From contig NZ_ANAC01000013.1 of assembly GCF_000341225.1 (NCBI RefSeq), positions 62,001 to 126,000 of the forward strand: a stretch of 64,000 nucleotides of DNA, given 5' to 3'. This DNA is from Nocardiopsis alba DSM 43377 (lineage in GTDB: Bacteria; Actinomycetota; Actinomycetes; Streptosporangiales; Streptosporangiaceae). Below, in pieces: positions 25,310 to 33,706 of the stretch. A program made the translations under genes and the position numbers. A model generated the notes under the pieces. It saw only the letters and a list, made by a program, of their open reading frames with translations. It made no database searches and was not told the origin of the DNA. Each line of letters begins with the position of its first letter. Position 1 is the stretch's first letter.

Positions 25310-27058
25310 ATGACCGCGACAGAAGCCCCCTCCCTGTGGGTCGGTAACGCCTCCGGCTTCTACGGAGACCGCCTCTCGGCGGTGCACGAGATGCTCACCG
25401 AAGGCACCGTGGACGTGCTCACCGGTGACTACCTGGCCGAACTCACCATGGCGATCCTGGGACGCGACCAACTGGCCGACCCCGGACGCGGCTACGCCCG
25501 GACCTTCCTCAAACAGATGCGGGAATGCCTCGGGCTGATCATGGAACGCCGGATCCGAGTGGTCACCAACGCCGGAGGCCTCAACCCCCGGGGCCTGGCC
25601 GACCGCCTCACCGACCTGGCCGAGGAGCTGGGCTTCGAACCCCGGATCGCCTGCGTCACCGGCGACGACCTCCTGCACCGGGCCGAGGAACTGGACCTGG
25701 ACGGACCCCTCACCGCCAACGCCTATCTGGGGGCCTTCGGCATCGCCCGCTGTCTGGACGCCGGAGCCGACATCGTCGTCACCGGACGGGTCACCGACGC
25801 CTCCCTCACGGTGGGGCCGGCCATCTCCCACTTCGGCTGGACCCACGACGACCTCGACGCCCTGGCCGGCGCCACCGTGGCCGGACACGTCATCGAGTGC
25901 GGCGCCCAGGCCACCGGCGGCAACTACGCGTTCGCCGAAGCGCTGTCCGGCCACGACCTGGACCGGCCCGGCTTCCCCCTCGCGGAGATCGAGGCCGACG
26001 GCTCGTCGACCATCACCAAGCACGAGGGCACCGGGGGAGCGGTCACGGTGGGCACCGTCACCGCCCAACTCGTCTACGAGATCCGCGGAGCCCGCTACCC
26101 GGGGCCCGACGTCACCGCGCGCCTGGACACCGTCCGCCTCACCGAGGCGGGCCCGGACCGGGTACGGATCGACGGGGTCCAGGGCGAACCGCCGCCGCCC
26201 GACCTCAAGGTCGGCCTGACCGGCCTCACGGGCTTTCGCAACGAGGTGGAGTTCCTCCTCCCCGGACTGGAGGCCGAGGCCAAGGCCGCCCGGGTGGAAC
26301 GACAGATGCGCGCCGCCCTGGCCGGGAACGAGCCCGAGGAACTGCGCTTCGAGTTCACCCCGGCCCAGGACCCGCACGGGGCGACGCAGGACGCGGCCAC
26401 CGCCCGGCTGCGCGCGATCGCCCGCGACCGCGACCCCGCCGTCATCGGCCGTCGCCTCGGCGCCGCCGCCGTCGAACTGGCCCTGGGCAGCTACGCGGGC
26501 TTCCACATCACCTCCCCACCGCGCGACGCCCGCCCCGACGGGGTCGCCGCCACCCACGTCCTCGTCCCCGCCACGGAGGTCGAGCACATCGTCATCACCC
26601 CCGACGGCGAGTGGGAGAGGATCCCTCATCCGACCAGGACCCTCGCCCTCGCCGAGGTCCCCGACCCGCCGCAGCCCGAACCCCTGCCGGAGGGGCCCGT
26701 GCGCACCGTCCCCCTCGGTCTGGTGCTGGGCGCGCGCAGCGGCGACAAGGGTCCCGACGCCAACCTGGGCGTATGGGCGACCACCGATGAGGGGTGGCGC
26801 TGGCTCTCCCACGCGCTCACCGTCGACGTGTTGCGCGACCTGTTGCCCGAGGTCGCCGACCTGAGGGTCACCCGTCATCCGCTGCCCTCCCTGCGCGCGG
26901 TCGACTTCTGGATCGAGGGGCTGCTCGCCCCGGGGACGGCCCGCCGTGAAGGGGCCGACCCCCAGGCCAAGGGGCTCGGCGAATGGCTACGGGCCCGACG
27001 GATGCCCGTCCCCGAACTCCTGCTGGAGCGGAGCCCGAACGGAGAGGAGACCAGGTGA
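25310..27058 (+). CDS. AtuA-like protein (DUF1446, acyclic terpene utilisation family)
   Basis: 582 aa, soluble. The DUF1446 domain covers about residues 9-450, with NASGFYGDRLSAVHEML, GDYLAELTMAILGRDQ, VVTNAGGLNPRGLADRL, VTGRVTDASLTVGPAISHFGW and HVIECGAQATGGNYAF. A C-terminal small domain follows with GARSGDKGPDANLGVWA. The family is known from the Pseudomonas atu cluster for citronellol/geraniol degradation; its biochemical role is not settled. ATG 25310. The stop overlaps the carboxyltransferase start (GTGA), so it is the first gene of a carboxylase operon. An ATP-independent hydratase or CoA-related role has no direct sequence support. Confidence 0.88.
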   Translation: MTATEAPSLWVGNASGFYGDRLSAVHEMLTEGTVDVLTGDYLAELTMAILGRDQLADPGRGYARTFLKQMRECLGLIMERRIRVVTNAGGLNPRGLADRLTDLAEELGFEPRIACVTGDDLLHRAEELDLDGPLTANAYLGAFGIARCLDAGADIVVTGRVTDASLTVGPAISHFGWTHDDLDALAGATVAGHVIECGAQATGGNYAFAEALSGHDLDRPGFPLAEIEADGSSTITKHEGTGGAVTVGTVTAQLVYEIRGARYPGPDVTARLDTVRLTEAGPDRVRIDGVQGEPPPPDLKVGLTGLTGFRNEVEFLLPGLEAEAKAARVERQMRAALAGNEPEELRFEFTPAQDPHGATQDAATARLRAIARDRDPAVIGRRLGAAAVELALGSYAGFHITSPPRDARPDGVAATHVLVPATEVEHIVITPDGEWERIPHPTRTLALAEVPDPPQPEPLPEGPVRTVPLGLVLGARSGDKGPDANLGVWATTDEGWRWLSHALTVDVLRDLLPEVADLRVTRHPLPSLRAVDFWIEGLLAPGTARREGADPQAKGLGEWLRARRMPVPELLLERSPNGEETR

Positions 27059-28653
27059 GCGTCCTGACCTCGAGACTCGACATACGGGGCCCGGCCTACG
27101 CCGAGGCCCGGGAGGCCATGCTCGCGGGGCTGGCCGAGATCGACGCCGAACACGCCAAGGCCCTGGCCGGAGGAGGGGAGCGCTACATCGAACGCCATCG
27201 TTCCCGGGGCGGACTGCTCGCCCGGGAGCGGATCGAACTCCTCCTCGACGAGGGGAGCCCCTTCCTCGAACTGTCCACGCTCGCCGGCTGGGGCAGCGAC
27301 TTCCACGTGGGCGCCAGCGTGGTCACCGGGGTCGGTGTGGTCTCCGGCGTGGAGTGCGTGATCGTCGCCAACGACCCCACCGTGCGGGGCGGCTCCAGCA
27401 ACCCCTGGACCCTGAGGAAGTCACAGCGGGCGGGCGAGATCGCCGAACGCAACCGGATGCCGATGATCAGCCTCGTGGAGTCGGGTGGCGCCGACCTGCC
27501 CACCCAGAAGGAGATCTTCATCCCCGGCGGCGGGACCTTCCGCCACCTGACCCGGCTCTCGGCCGCCGGTATCCCCACGATCGCCCTGGTCTTCGGCAAC
27601 TCCACCGCCGGGGGCGCCTACATCCCCGGGATGAGCGACCACGTGGTCATGGTCCGGGACCGGGCCAAGGTGTTCCTGGGCGGACCGCCGCTGGTCAAGG
27701 CGGCCACCGGTGAGGAGAGCGACGACGAGTCCCTGGGCGGGGCCCGCATGCACGCCGAGGTCTCCGGGCTCGCCGACCACCTGGCCGAGGACGAACACGA
27801 CGCGATCCGGATCGGACGTCGGATCGTCGCCCGGCTCGGACACACCAAGGCGGGCCCCGCCCCGGCCGGGTCCGTGGTCGAACCGCTCCACCCCGCCGAG
27901 GAGCTCCTGGGGATCATGCCCCCCGACCTCAAGATCCCGGTCGACCCCCGCGAGGTCATCGCCCGGATCGTGGACGGTTCGGAGTTCGACGAGTTCAAAC
28001 CGCTCTACGGGGCGGGTCTGGTCACCGGGTGGGCACGCCTGCACGGGTATCCGGTCGGTGTCCTGGCCAACGACAACGGGGTGCTGTTCAGCGAGGAGGC
28101 GCAGAAGGCGGCGCAGTTCATCCAGCTCGCCAACCGGGCCGACACCCCGCTGATCTTCCTGCACAACACCACCGGCTACATGGTCGGGGCCGAGTACGAG
28201 CAGGGCGGCATCATCAAGCACGGCTCGATGATGATCAACGCCGTCTCCAACAGCACCGTGCCGCACTTCTCGGTGCTCATCGGGGCCTCCTACGGCGCCG
28301 GACACTACGGCATGTGCGGACGTGCCTACGACCCCCGCTTCCTGTTCGCCTGGCCCAGTGCCCGCTCCGCGGTGATGGGCCCCAGGCAGTTGGCCGAGGT
28401 GGTCTCGATCGTCTCCCGGGCCGCCGCCGCGAAGAAGGGGACGCCCTACGACGACGACCAGGACGCGGCCATGCGCGAACTGGTGGAGCGGCAGATCGAG
28501 GCCGAGTCCCTGCCGATGTTCCTGTCCGGACGGGTCTACGACGACGGGATCATCGACCCCCGCGACACCCGTACCGTCCTCGGACTGTGCCTGTCCTTCG
28601 CCCACAACGCGCCCGTCGCCGGTACCGACACCTTCGGTGTCTTCCGCATGTAG
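27055..28653 (+). CDS. Acyl-CoA carboxylase beta subunit (carboxyltransferase)
   Basis: 532 aa carboxyltransferase that moves the carboxyl group from biotin to an acyl-CoA. GGLLARERIELLLDEGSPFLEL, VIVANDPTVRGGSSNPWTLRKSQRAGEIAERNRMPMISLVESGGADLP and LIGASYGAGHYGMCGRAYDPRFLFAWP are typical of methylcrotonyl- and geranyl-CoA carboxylase beta subunits rather than propionyl-CoA ones. GTG 27055 has GGAGAGGAGA upstream and overlaps the AtuA-like stop. Leucine-type and terpene-type substrates cannot be separated from sequence alone; AtuA beside it favours a geranyl-CoA-like role. Confidence 0.9.
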   Translation: MSVLTSRLDIRGPAYAEAREAMLAGLAEIDAEHAKALAGGGERYIERHRSRGGLLARERIELLLDEGSPFLELSTLAGWGSDFHVGASVVTGVGVVSGVECVIVANDPTVRGGSSNPWTLRKSQRAGEIAERNRMPMISLVESGGADLPTQKEIFIPGGGTFRHLTRLSAAGIPTIALVFGNSTAGGAYIPGMSDHVVMVRDRAKVFLGGPPLVKAATGEESDDESLGGARMHAEVSGLADHLAEDEHDAIRIGRRIVARLGHTKAGPAPAGSVVEPLHPAEELLGIMPPDLKIPVDPREVIARIVDGSEFDEFKPLYGAGLVTGWARLHGYPVGVLANDNGVLFSEEAQKAAQFIQLANRADTPLIFLHNTTGYMVGAEYEQGGIIKHGSMMINAVSNSTVPHFSVLIGASYGAGHYGMCGRAYDPRFLFAWPSARSAVMGPRQLAEVVSIVSRAAAAKKGTPYDDDQDAAMRELVERQIEAESLPMFLSGRVYDDGIIDPRDTRTVLGLCLSFAHNAPVAGTDTFGVFRM

Positions 28654-28666
28654 AGGAGGGAGGGAC

Positions 28667-30763
28667 ATGTCCCCCGACGACCACGTCACCCCGGTCACCG
28701 CCCTGCTGGTGGCCAACCGGGGAGAGATCGCCCGCCGTGTCCTTCGGAGCTGCCGCGCCCTGGGGGTGTCCTCCGTCGCCGTCCACACCCCGGGCGAGGA
28801 GGACGCGCCGCACGTGCGGGAGGCCGACATCGCCGCGGCCCTTCCCGTTCCCGAGGGGCGCGGACCCGTGGACGCCTACCTGGACCCCGACGCCCTGGTC
28901 GACGCGGCCCGCCGCGCCGGGGCCGACGCCGTCCACCCCGGCTACGGCTTCCTGTCCGAGAACGCGGGGTTCGCCCGCGCCGTCGTCGACGCCGGGCTCA
29001 CCTGGGTCGGCCCCGCCGCCGAGGTGATCGAACGCATGGGGTCCAAGACCCTCGCCAAACGGGTCGCGCGCGACGCCGGGGTGCCGGTCGCCGACGCGCT
29101 CGACCCGGCCGACGTCCGTGACGAACACCTGCCGGTCCTGGTCAAGGCGGTCTCCGGCGGCGGTGGCCGGGGCATGCGGGTGGTGCGCGACCTGGAGACG
29201 CTGCCCGGGGAGATCGACGCCGCGCGTTCCGAGGCCGCCTCCGCCTTCGGCGACCCCGAGGTGTTCTGCGAGCCCTACGTCGAACGCGGTCGCCACGTCG
29301 AGGTGCAGATCCTGGCCGACGCCCACGGCACCGTCTGGGCGGTGGGCGCACGCGACTGCTCGGTTCAGCGACGCCACCAGAAGGTGCTGGAGGAGGCTCC
29401 CGCCCCCGGGCTGCCGGACGCGCTCCGCGCCCGGCTGCACCGCGCCGCCCGCGATCTGGCCGCCGCCATCGGCTACACCGGGGCGGGGACGGCCGAGTTC
29501 CTCGTCCCCGTCACCGAGGACGGTCCGGGCGAGCCCGTCTTCCTGGAGATGAACACCCGACTCCAGGTCGAGCACCCCGTCACCGAATGCGTCACCGGGC
29601 TCGACCTGGTGGAGTGGCAGATACGGATCGCCGAAGGGGAACCTCTCCCGGCCCCGGAACCCCCCGAGCCCCGCGGTCACGCGATCGAGGCCCGTCTGTA
29701 CGCGGAGGATCCGCGCCGGGACTGGCGACCCCGCACCGGTACCCTGCATGCCTTCGAGGTGCCCGCCGCGACCGCCTTCTTCGAGACGCCGGCCGGGTAC
29801 GGCGTCCGCCTCGACCACGGGGTGGAGGCGGGCGACGAGGTCGGCACGGACTTCGACCCGCTGCTGGCCAAGGTCGTCGCCCACGGTCGGGACCGACGCG
29901 ACGCCCTGCGCCGCCTGTCCGCCGCGCTCTCCACCGCCCTCCTGCACGGGGTGGGCACCAACCGGGACCTGCTCGTACGGATCCTCGGCGACCCCCATCT
30001 GGTCGACCCCGCGCGCCTGCACACCGGGCTGCTCACCGGGGAAAGGCTCGTCGCCCTGGCCCGTCCCCTGGCCGACGAGGAGACCGAACGCGCGGCCGCG
30101 CTGTCCGCCTCCCTCGCCGCGATCGAGGCCGCCCGAGGCCGCGGGCCGACCCCCGTCGGGGCGCCCGCCGGATGGCGCAACGTGCCCTCGGCCCCGCACG
30201 AGCGAAGACACCGCACCGACGACGGACGCGAGATCGTCTCCTCCTTCCACTCCGAGCGAGGTGTCCACCGGCCCGCCGCCGAGGGCGTCCGAGTCCTGTC
30301 GGTCGCCCCCGACCTGGTCGTCCTCGAGACGGACGGGGTACGCCGCCCCTTCGAGATCCACCGTGCCCCCGCGACCCCCGGTGCCCCGGGAAGCGTCCAC
30401 GTACGGTCCTCGTCCGGCACGGTCGTCCTGACCCCCGTCGACCCTCTGCCCGTCCCCGAGACGCGCGTCGACCCGGGAGCGCTGCCCGCCCCCATGCCCG
30501 GCACGATCACCGCCGTGGACGTCGAGGTCGGGCAGAGCGTGCGCGAGGGCCAGACCCTGCTGCGTATGGAGGCCATGAAGATGGAGCACCGCGTCACCGC
30601 GCCCGCCGACGGCACGGTGCGGGAGCTTCCCGTGAAGGCGGGCGAGCGGGTGCCCGCCGGGACACCGTTGGCCGTCCTCGACCACACCGGGACCGAGGAA
30701 CCCTCAGGTCCCCCGGAGAGCACCACCCCCTCCCACCCCGTCGACGAAGGGTCGAACCCGTGA
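28667..30763 (+). CDS. Acyl-CoA carboxylase alpha subunit (biotin carboxylase plus biotin carrier)
   Basis: 698 aa. The biotin carboxylase domain occupies about residues 10-450: LLVANRGEIARRVLRSCRALG, VHPGYGFLSENAGFA, the ATP-grasp loop KAVSGGGGRGMRVV, and EMNTRLQVEHPVTECVTGLDLVEWQ. A middle domain follows, then a C-terminal biotinyl domain with the biotinylation site EAMKMEH (about K638). GAGGAGGGAGGG precedes ATG 28667. It lies 13 bp after the beta subunit and overlaps the acyl-CoA dehydrogenase start. The size and order fit MCC/GCC alpha subunits. Confidence 0.92.
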   Translation: MSPDDHVTPVTALLVANRGEIARRVLRSCRALGVSSVAVHTPGEEDAPHVREADIAAALPVPEGRGPVDAYLDPDALVDAARRAGADAVHPGYGFLSENAGFARAVVDAGLTWVGPAAEVIERMGSKTLAKRVARDAGVPVADALDPADVRDEHLPVLVKAVSGGGGRGMRVVRDLETLPGEIDAARSEAASAFGDPEVFCEPYVERGRHVEVQILADAHGTVWAVGARDCSVQRRHQKVLEEAPAPGLPDALRARLHRAARDLAAAIGYTGAGTAEFLVPVTEDGPGEPVFLEMNTRLQVEHPVTECVTGLDLVEWQIRIAEGEPLPAPEPPEPRGHAIEARLYAEDPRRDWRPRTGTLHAFEVPAATAFFETPAGYGVRLDHGVEAGDEVGTDFDPLLAKVVAHGRDRRDALRRLSAALSTALLHGVGTNRDLLVRILGDPHLVDPARLHTGLLTGERLVALARPLADEETERAAALSASLAAIEAARGRGPTPVGAPAGWRNVPSAPHERRHRTDDGREIVSSFHSERGVHRPAAEGVRVLSVAPDLVVLETDGVRRPFEIHRAPATPGAPGSVHVRSSSGTVVLTPVDPLPVPETRVDPGALPAPMPGTITAVDVEVGQSVREGQTLLRMEAMKMEHRVTAPADGTVRELPVKAGERVPAGTPLAVLDHTGTEEPSGPPESTTPSHPVDEGSNP

Positions 30764-31932
30764 CCGGTGCCATGATCTTCGACGAACCGACCGAACGCCG
30801 CGAACTGCGCTCCGCGGTCTCCGCGCTCGCCTCCCGCTACGGCTCCGAGTACTACCGCGCCAAGGCCAAGGAGGGCGCCTACCTGACCGAACTGTGGAAG
30901 GAGGCGGGCGGTCTCGGCTACCTGGGCGTCAACATCCCCGAGGAGTACGGCGGCGGGGGAGGCGGCATCGGGGACCTGGCCGCCGTGCTGGAGGAGTTCT
31001 CCGCCGCGGGCTGCCCGACCCTGATGATGGTGGTCTCCCCGTCCATCTGCGGCACCGTCCTGTCCCGCTTCGGCACCCCCGACCAGCGACGACGTCTCCT
31101 CCCCGGGCTGGCCTCGGGCGAGAGGATCATGGCCTTCGCCATCACCGAACCCGACGCCGGCTCCAACTCCCACCGCATCACCACCACCGCCCGACGCGAC
31201 GGCGACGAGTGGGTGCTCGACGGCCGCAAGACCTTCATCTCCGGTGTGGACGTCGCCGACGCGGTCCTCGTGGTCGGCCGGATCGAGGACACCGACACCG
31301 GACGACTCTCGGCGGCCCTGTTCGTGGTCCCCACCGACACCCCCGGGTTCGAGGCCCGCCGCATCGAGATGGATCTGATCAGCCCGGACCATCAGTACCA
31401 ACTGTTCATGGACGGGGTCCGGCTGCCCGCCGACGCCCTGGTCGGAGACCCCGACGCCGGACTCCTGCAACTGTTCGCCGGCCTCAACCCGGAACGGATC
31501 ATGGCAGCCTCCCTGGCCACCGGCAGCGCCCGGCACGCGCTCGACAAGGCGGTCGCCTACGCCAAGGAGCGCGTGGTGTGGCGGGATCGCCCCATCGGGG
31601 CCCATCAGGGGCTGGCGCATCCGCTGGCCCAGGTGAAGATCGAGACCGAGCAGGCACGCCTGATGACCCAGCACGCGGCGCTCCGCTACGATGCCGGCGA
31701 CGACGCGGGCGCCGGGGAAGCGGCCAACATGGCCAAGTACGCCGCCGCCGAGGCGTGCGTGCGATCGGTCGACCAGGCGGTTCAGACGCTGGGCGGCAAC
31801 GGGCTGGCCTCCGAGTACGGGCTGGGCTCGGCGATCGCCGCCGCCCGTCTGGCCCGGATCGCCCCGGTCAGCCGGGAGATGATCCTCAACTACGTGGCCC
31901 AGCAGTCCCTCGGGTTGCCCAAGTCGTACTGA
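30760..31932 (+). CDS. Acyl-CoA dehydrogenase
   Basis: FAD-dependent alpha,beta-dehydrogenation of an acyl-CoA, 390 aa. Substrate/FAD-binding MAFAITEPDAGSNSHRITTTA and GRKTFISGVDVADAVLVVG are in the middle domain, and VQTLGGNGLASEYGLGSAIAAARLARI in the C-terminal domain. The Glu in ASEYGLG sits where many family members carry the catalytic base, so this assignment is tentative. GTG 30760 overlaps the previous stop; ATG 30772 is an alternative. In this operon it probably makes the 2-enoyl-CoA that is then carboxylated. Confidence 0.9.
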   Translation: MTGAMIFDEPTERRELRSAVSALASRYGSEYYRAKAKEGAYLTELWKEAGGLGYLGVNIPEEYGGGGGGIGDLAAVLEEFSAAGCPTLMMVVSPSICGTVLSRFGTPDQRRRLLPGLASGERIMAFAITEPDAGSNSHRITTTARRDGDEWVLDGRKTFISGVDVADAVLVVGRIEDTDTGRLSAALFVVPTDTPGFEARRIEMDLISPDHQYQLFMDGVRLPADALVGDPDAGLLQLFAGLNPERIMAASLATGSARHALDKAVAYAKERVVWRDRPIGAHQGLAHPLAQVKIETEQARLMTQHAALRYDAGDDAGAGEAANMAKYAAAEACVRSVDQAVQTLGGNGLASEYGLGSAIAAARLARIAPVSREMILNYVAQQSLGLPKSY

Positions 31933-31954
31933 CGACCAAGGGGAGAGGCGCGCG

Positions 31955-32602
31955 GTGGACACGGCATCGGACCGGGAACCGAGACAGGAACGCAGCCGGG
32001 TCACCCGGGCCCGGCTGCTGGACGCCGCCGTCGGCTGCCTGGCCGAACGGGGGGTCTCCGGGGCCACGGTGGGGGCGGTCGCCGAACGGGCCGGGGTCTC
32101 CCGGGGCGCGGCCCAGCACCACTTCCCGACCCGGGAGGGGCTCCTGTTGGCGGCGCTGCGGCACATGGTCGAGAGCCGGAGCGCCGACCTGCGCCGCCGG
32201 GCGGACGCCGTCCCGGCCGGCCCCGAACGTACCGAGGCCGTCGTGCAGATGGTGGTGGACGCCTTCAGCGGTCCGGACTTCGACGCCGCCCTGCAACTGT
32301 GGGCGGCCGCCGCCAGCGACCCGGCCCTACGGGAACGGGTGATCCCCTTGGAGGAACAGGTGGGGCGGGCGGTGCACCACGCGGTGGTCGAGCTGCTCGG
32401 CGCCGACGAGTCGATCCCCGGCAACCGGGAGGCGGTCCAGGCCACCCTCGACCTGGCCCGGGGGCTGGGGCTGGCCAATCTGCTCACGGACGACACCGCG
32501 CGCCGGCGGCGGGTGGTCGCCCAGTGGGCCGTGATGCTCGATCGCACGCTTCGCGAACCCCTTCCGCCCACCCGTTCCCCACGCTCCACTACCAAGCGGT
32601 AA
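31955..32602 (+). CDS. TetR-family regulator of the carboxylase operon
   Basis: 215 aa. N-terminal TetR helix-turn-helix: RARLLDAAVGCLAERGVSGATVGAVAERAGVSRGAAQHHFPTREGLLLAAL at about residues 18-68. The C-terminal ligand-binding region is helical (WAAAASDPALRERVIPLEEQVGRAVH). GTG 31955 has GGGGAGAGG upstream. It is 22 bp after the acyl-CoA dehydrogenase and in the same direction, so it is probably co-transcribed and may repress the operon in response to an acyl-CoA; that ligand is inference. Confidence 0.9.
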   Translation: MDTASDREPRQERSRVTRARLLDAAVGCLAERGVSGATVGAVAERAGVSRGAAQHHFPTREGLLLAALRHMVESRSADLRRRADAVPAGPERTEAVVQMVVDAFSGPDFDAALQLWAAAASDPALRERVIPLEEQVGRAVHHAVVELLGADESIPGNREAVQATLDLARGLGLANLLTDDTARRRRVVAQWAVMLDRTLREPLPPTRSPRSTTKR

Positions 32603-32622
32603 CCTTCTGTCCGCCCTCGGTC

Positions 32623-32796
32623 GTGTTTTTCGGATCATTACGCGCTCGCGTGGCCGGGCTTCCTCTCGCGGCGCCGACGTCGCTCGGACAGCCAAACCCG
32701 GGCTGACTCTCGCTCGTCGTCTGGCGAGAGATCGCCCGGCGGCCGCTCGCCGAGGATCGGCTCCGCCGATGCCGGGCGAAAGCATCCGAAAAACAC
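32623..32796. repeat. 13-bp inverted repeats bounding a hairpin-rich intergenic segment
   Basis: GTGTTTTTCGGAT at 32623-32635 has its perfect complement ATCCGAAAAACAC at 32784-32796. The 148 bp between them contain a further hairpin CTCTCGC-10 nt-GCGAGAG at 32707-32730 and no gene. The T- and A-rich arms are unusual in this GC-rich DNA. A regulatory region or a small mobile-element remnant is possible. Confidence 0.6.
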
Positions 32797-32863
32797 TCCC
32801 TCGCGACCGATGATTATGATCGGGAGGGCCGGACAGGGGCGTGGCCGCGGGAACGCGGTCGCG

Positions 32864-33706
32864 ATGGTGAACGGACGGGATGGTGTGTCGGTGGGTGTGC
32901 GAACGGACAGGGACCTCCCGGGCCTGGCCCAACGTGTGGTGGACGCCTTCGCGGAGAGCGCCGCGCGGCGCAGGGACCGCGATTCCCTGATGGACACCGC
33001 CTTCGCGCGGCTGTTCGACCTCTATCAGGCCACCAGCGCCGCCGAGCGGGGCTCGCCCGCCGGCCGGGACCTCAACGCCACCCTCGCCGAACTCCTGGTC
33101 GGCGGGAGCAACCCGGACCGCGTCGGCCTCTACGTGGTGCGCACCCAGACCGCCGCCGACCATGGACGCCACGAGGGCTACCGTCCGGCCTGCTGGCGCC
33201 GTTCCATGCTCCAGATCCTCGGTGACGAGTTCGTCCCCTGGGAACGTTTCATGCGCCCGGGCGACATCGAGGCGATCCCGCGCATCGACGAGGCGCTGAC
33301 CGCCGTGGCCGAGGAGGCCAGCCTCGCCGAGGTGCCCGCCTGGGTCCCCGAGACCCACTGGTGGTGGTGGGAGCCCGCGCGTCTGCGGGCCGAGGCGGAT
33401 CGAGGACCCGAGGCGAGCACGGAGGGGCCGCCCCCGCCCCGGGTCGGTGAGGGTACGGAGACGACCGTCGCCGAACGGTTGCCCAAGGCGTCGATCGGCC
33501 GGCTGCTGCGCAGGATCCCGAGGTCAGGCCACGCCTTCGATCCGCCACACGGCGGCGGCCCCCAGAAGGGACACCAGGCCGCACACGGCGTACAGGACGG
33601 GGTATCCGCCCAGGTGCACCACGATCGGTCCGGCCAGGGCGGGGGCGATCACCTGCGGTCCGACCCCGGCGATGTTGACGATCCCCAGGTCCTTGGCGCG
33701 CCCTGA
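32864..33706 (+). CDS. Hypothetical actinobacterial protein, function not recognised
   Basis: About 280 aa, soluble and Arg/Asp/Glu-rich. The body TDRDLPGLAQRVVDAFAESAARRR..MDTAFARLFDLYQATSAAERGSP and YRPACWRRSMLQILGDEFVPWERFM looks like a real globular protein with normal codon bias. From about residue 223 on it reads through the antisense of the converging transporter gene for 183 bp, so the last 60 residues (Gly/His/Asp-rich) are probably a recent extension caused by loss of an earlier stop. Several starts are possible (ATG 32864, GTG 32885, 32891, 32897); none has a strong ribosome-binding site. Confidence 0.6.
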   Translation: MVNGRDGVSVGVRTDRDLPGLAQRVVDAFAESAARRRDRDSLMDTAFARLFDLYQATSAAERGSPAGRDLNATLAELLVGGSNPDRVGLYVVRTQTAADHGRHEGYRPACWRRSMLQILGDEFVPWERFMRPGDIEAIPRIDEALTAVAEEASLAEVPAWVPETHWWWWEPARLRAEADRGPEASTEGPPPPRVGEGTETTVAERLPKASIGRLLRRIPRSGHAFDPPHGGGPQKGHQAAHGVQDGVSAQVHHDRSGQGGGDHLRSDPGDVDDPQVLGAP

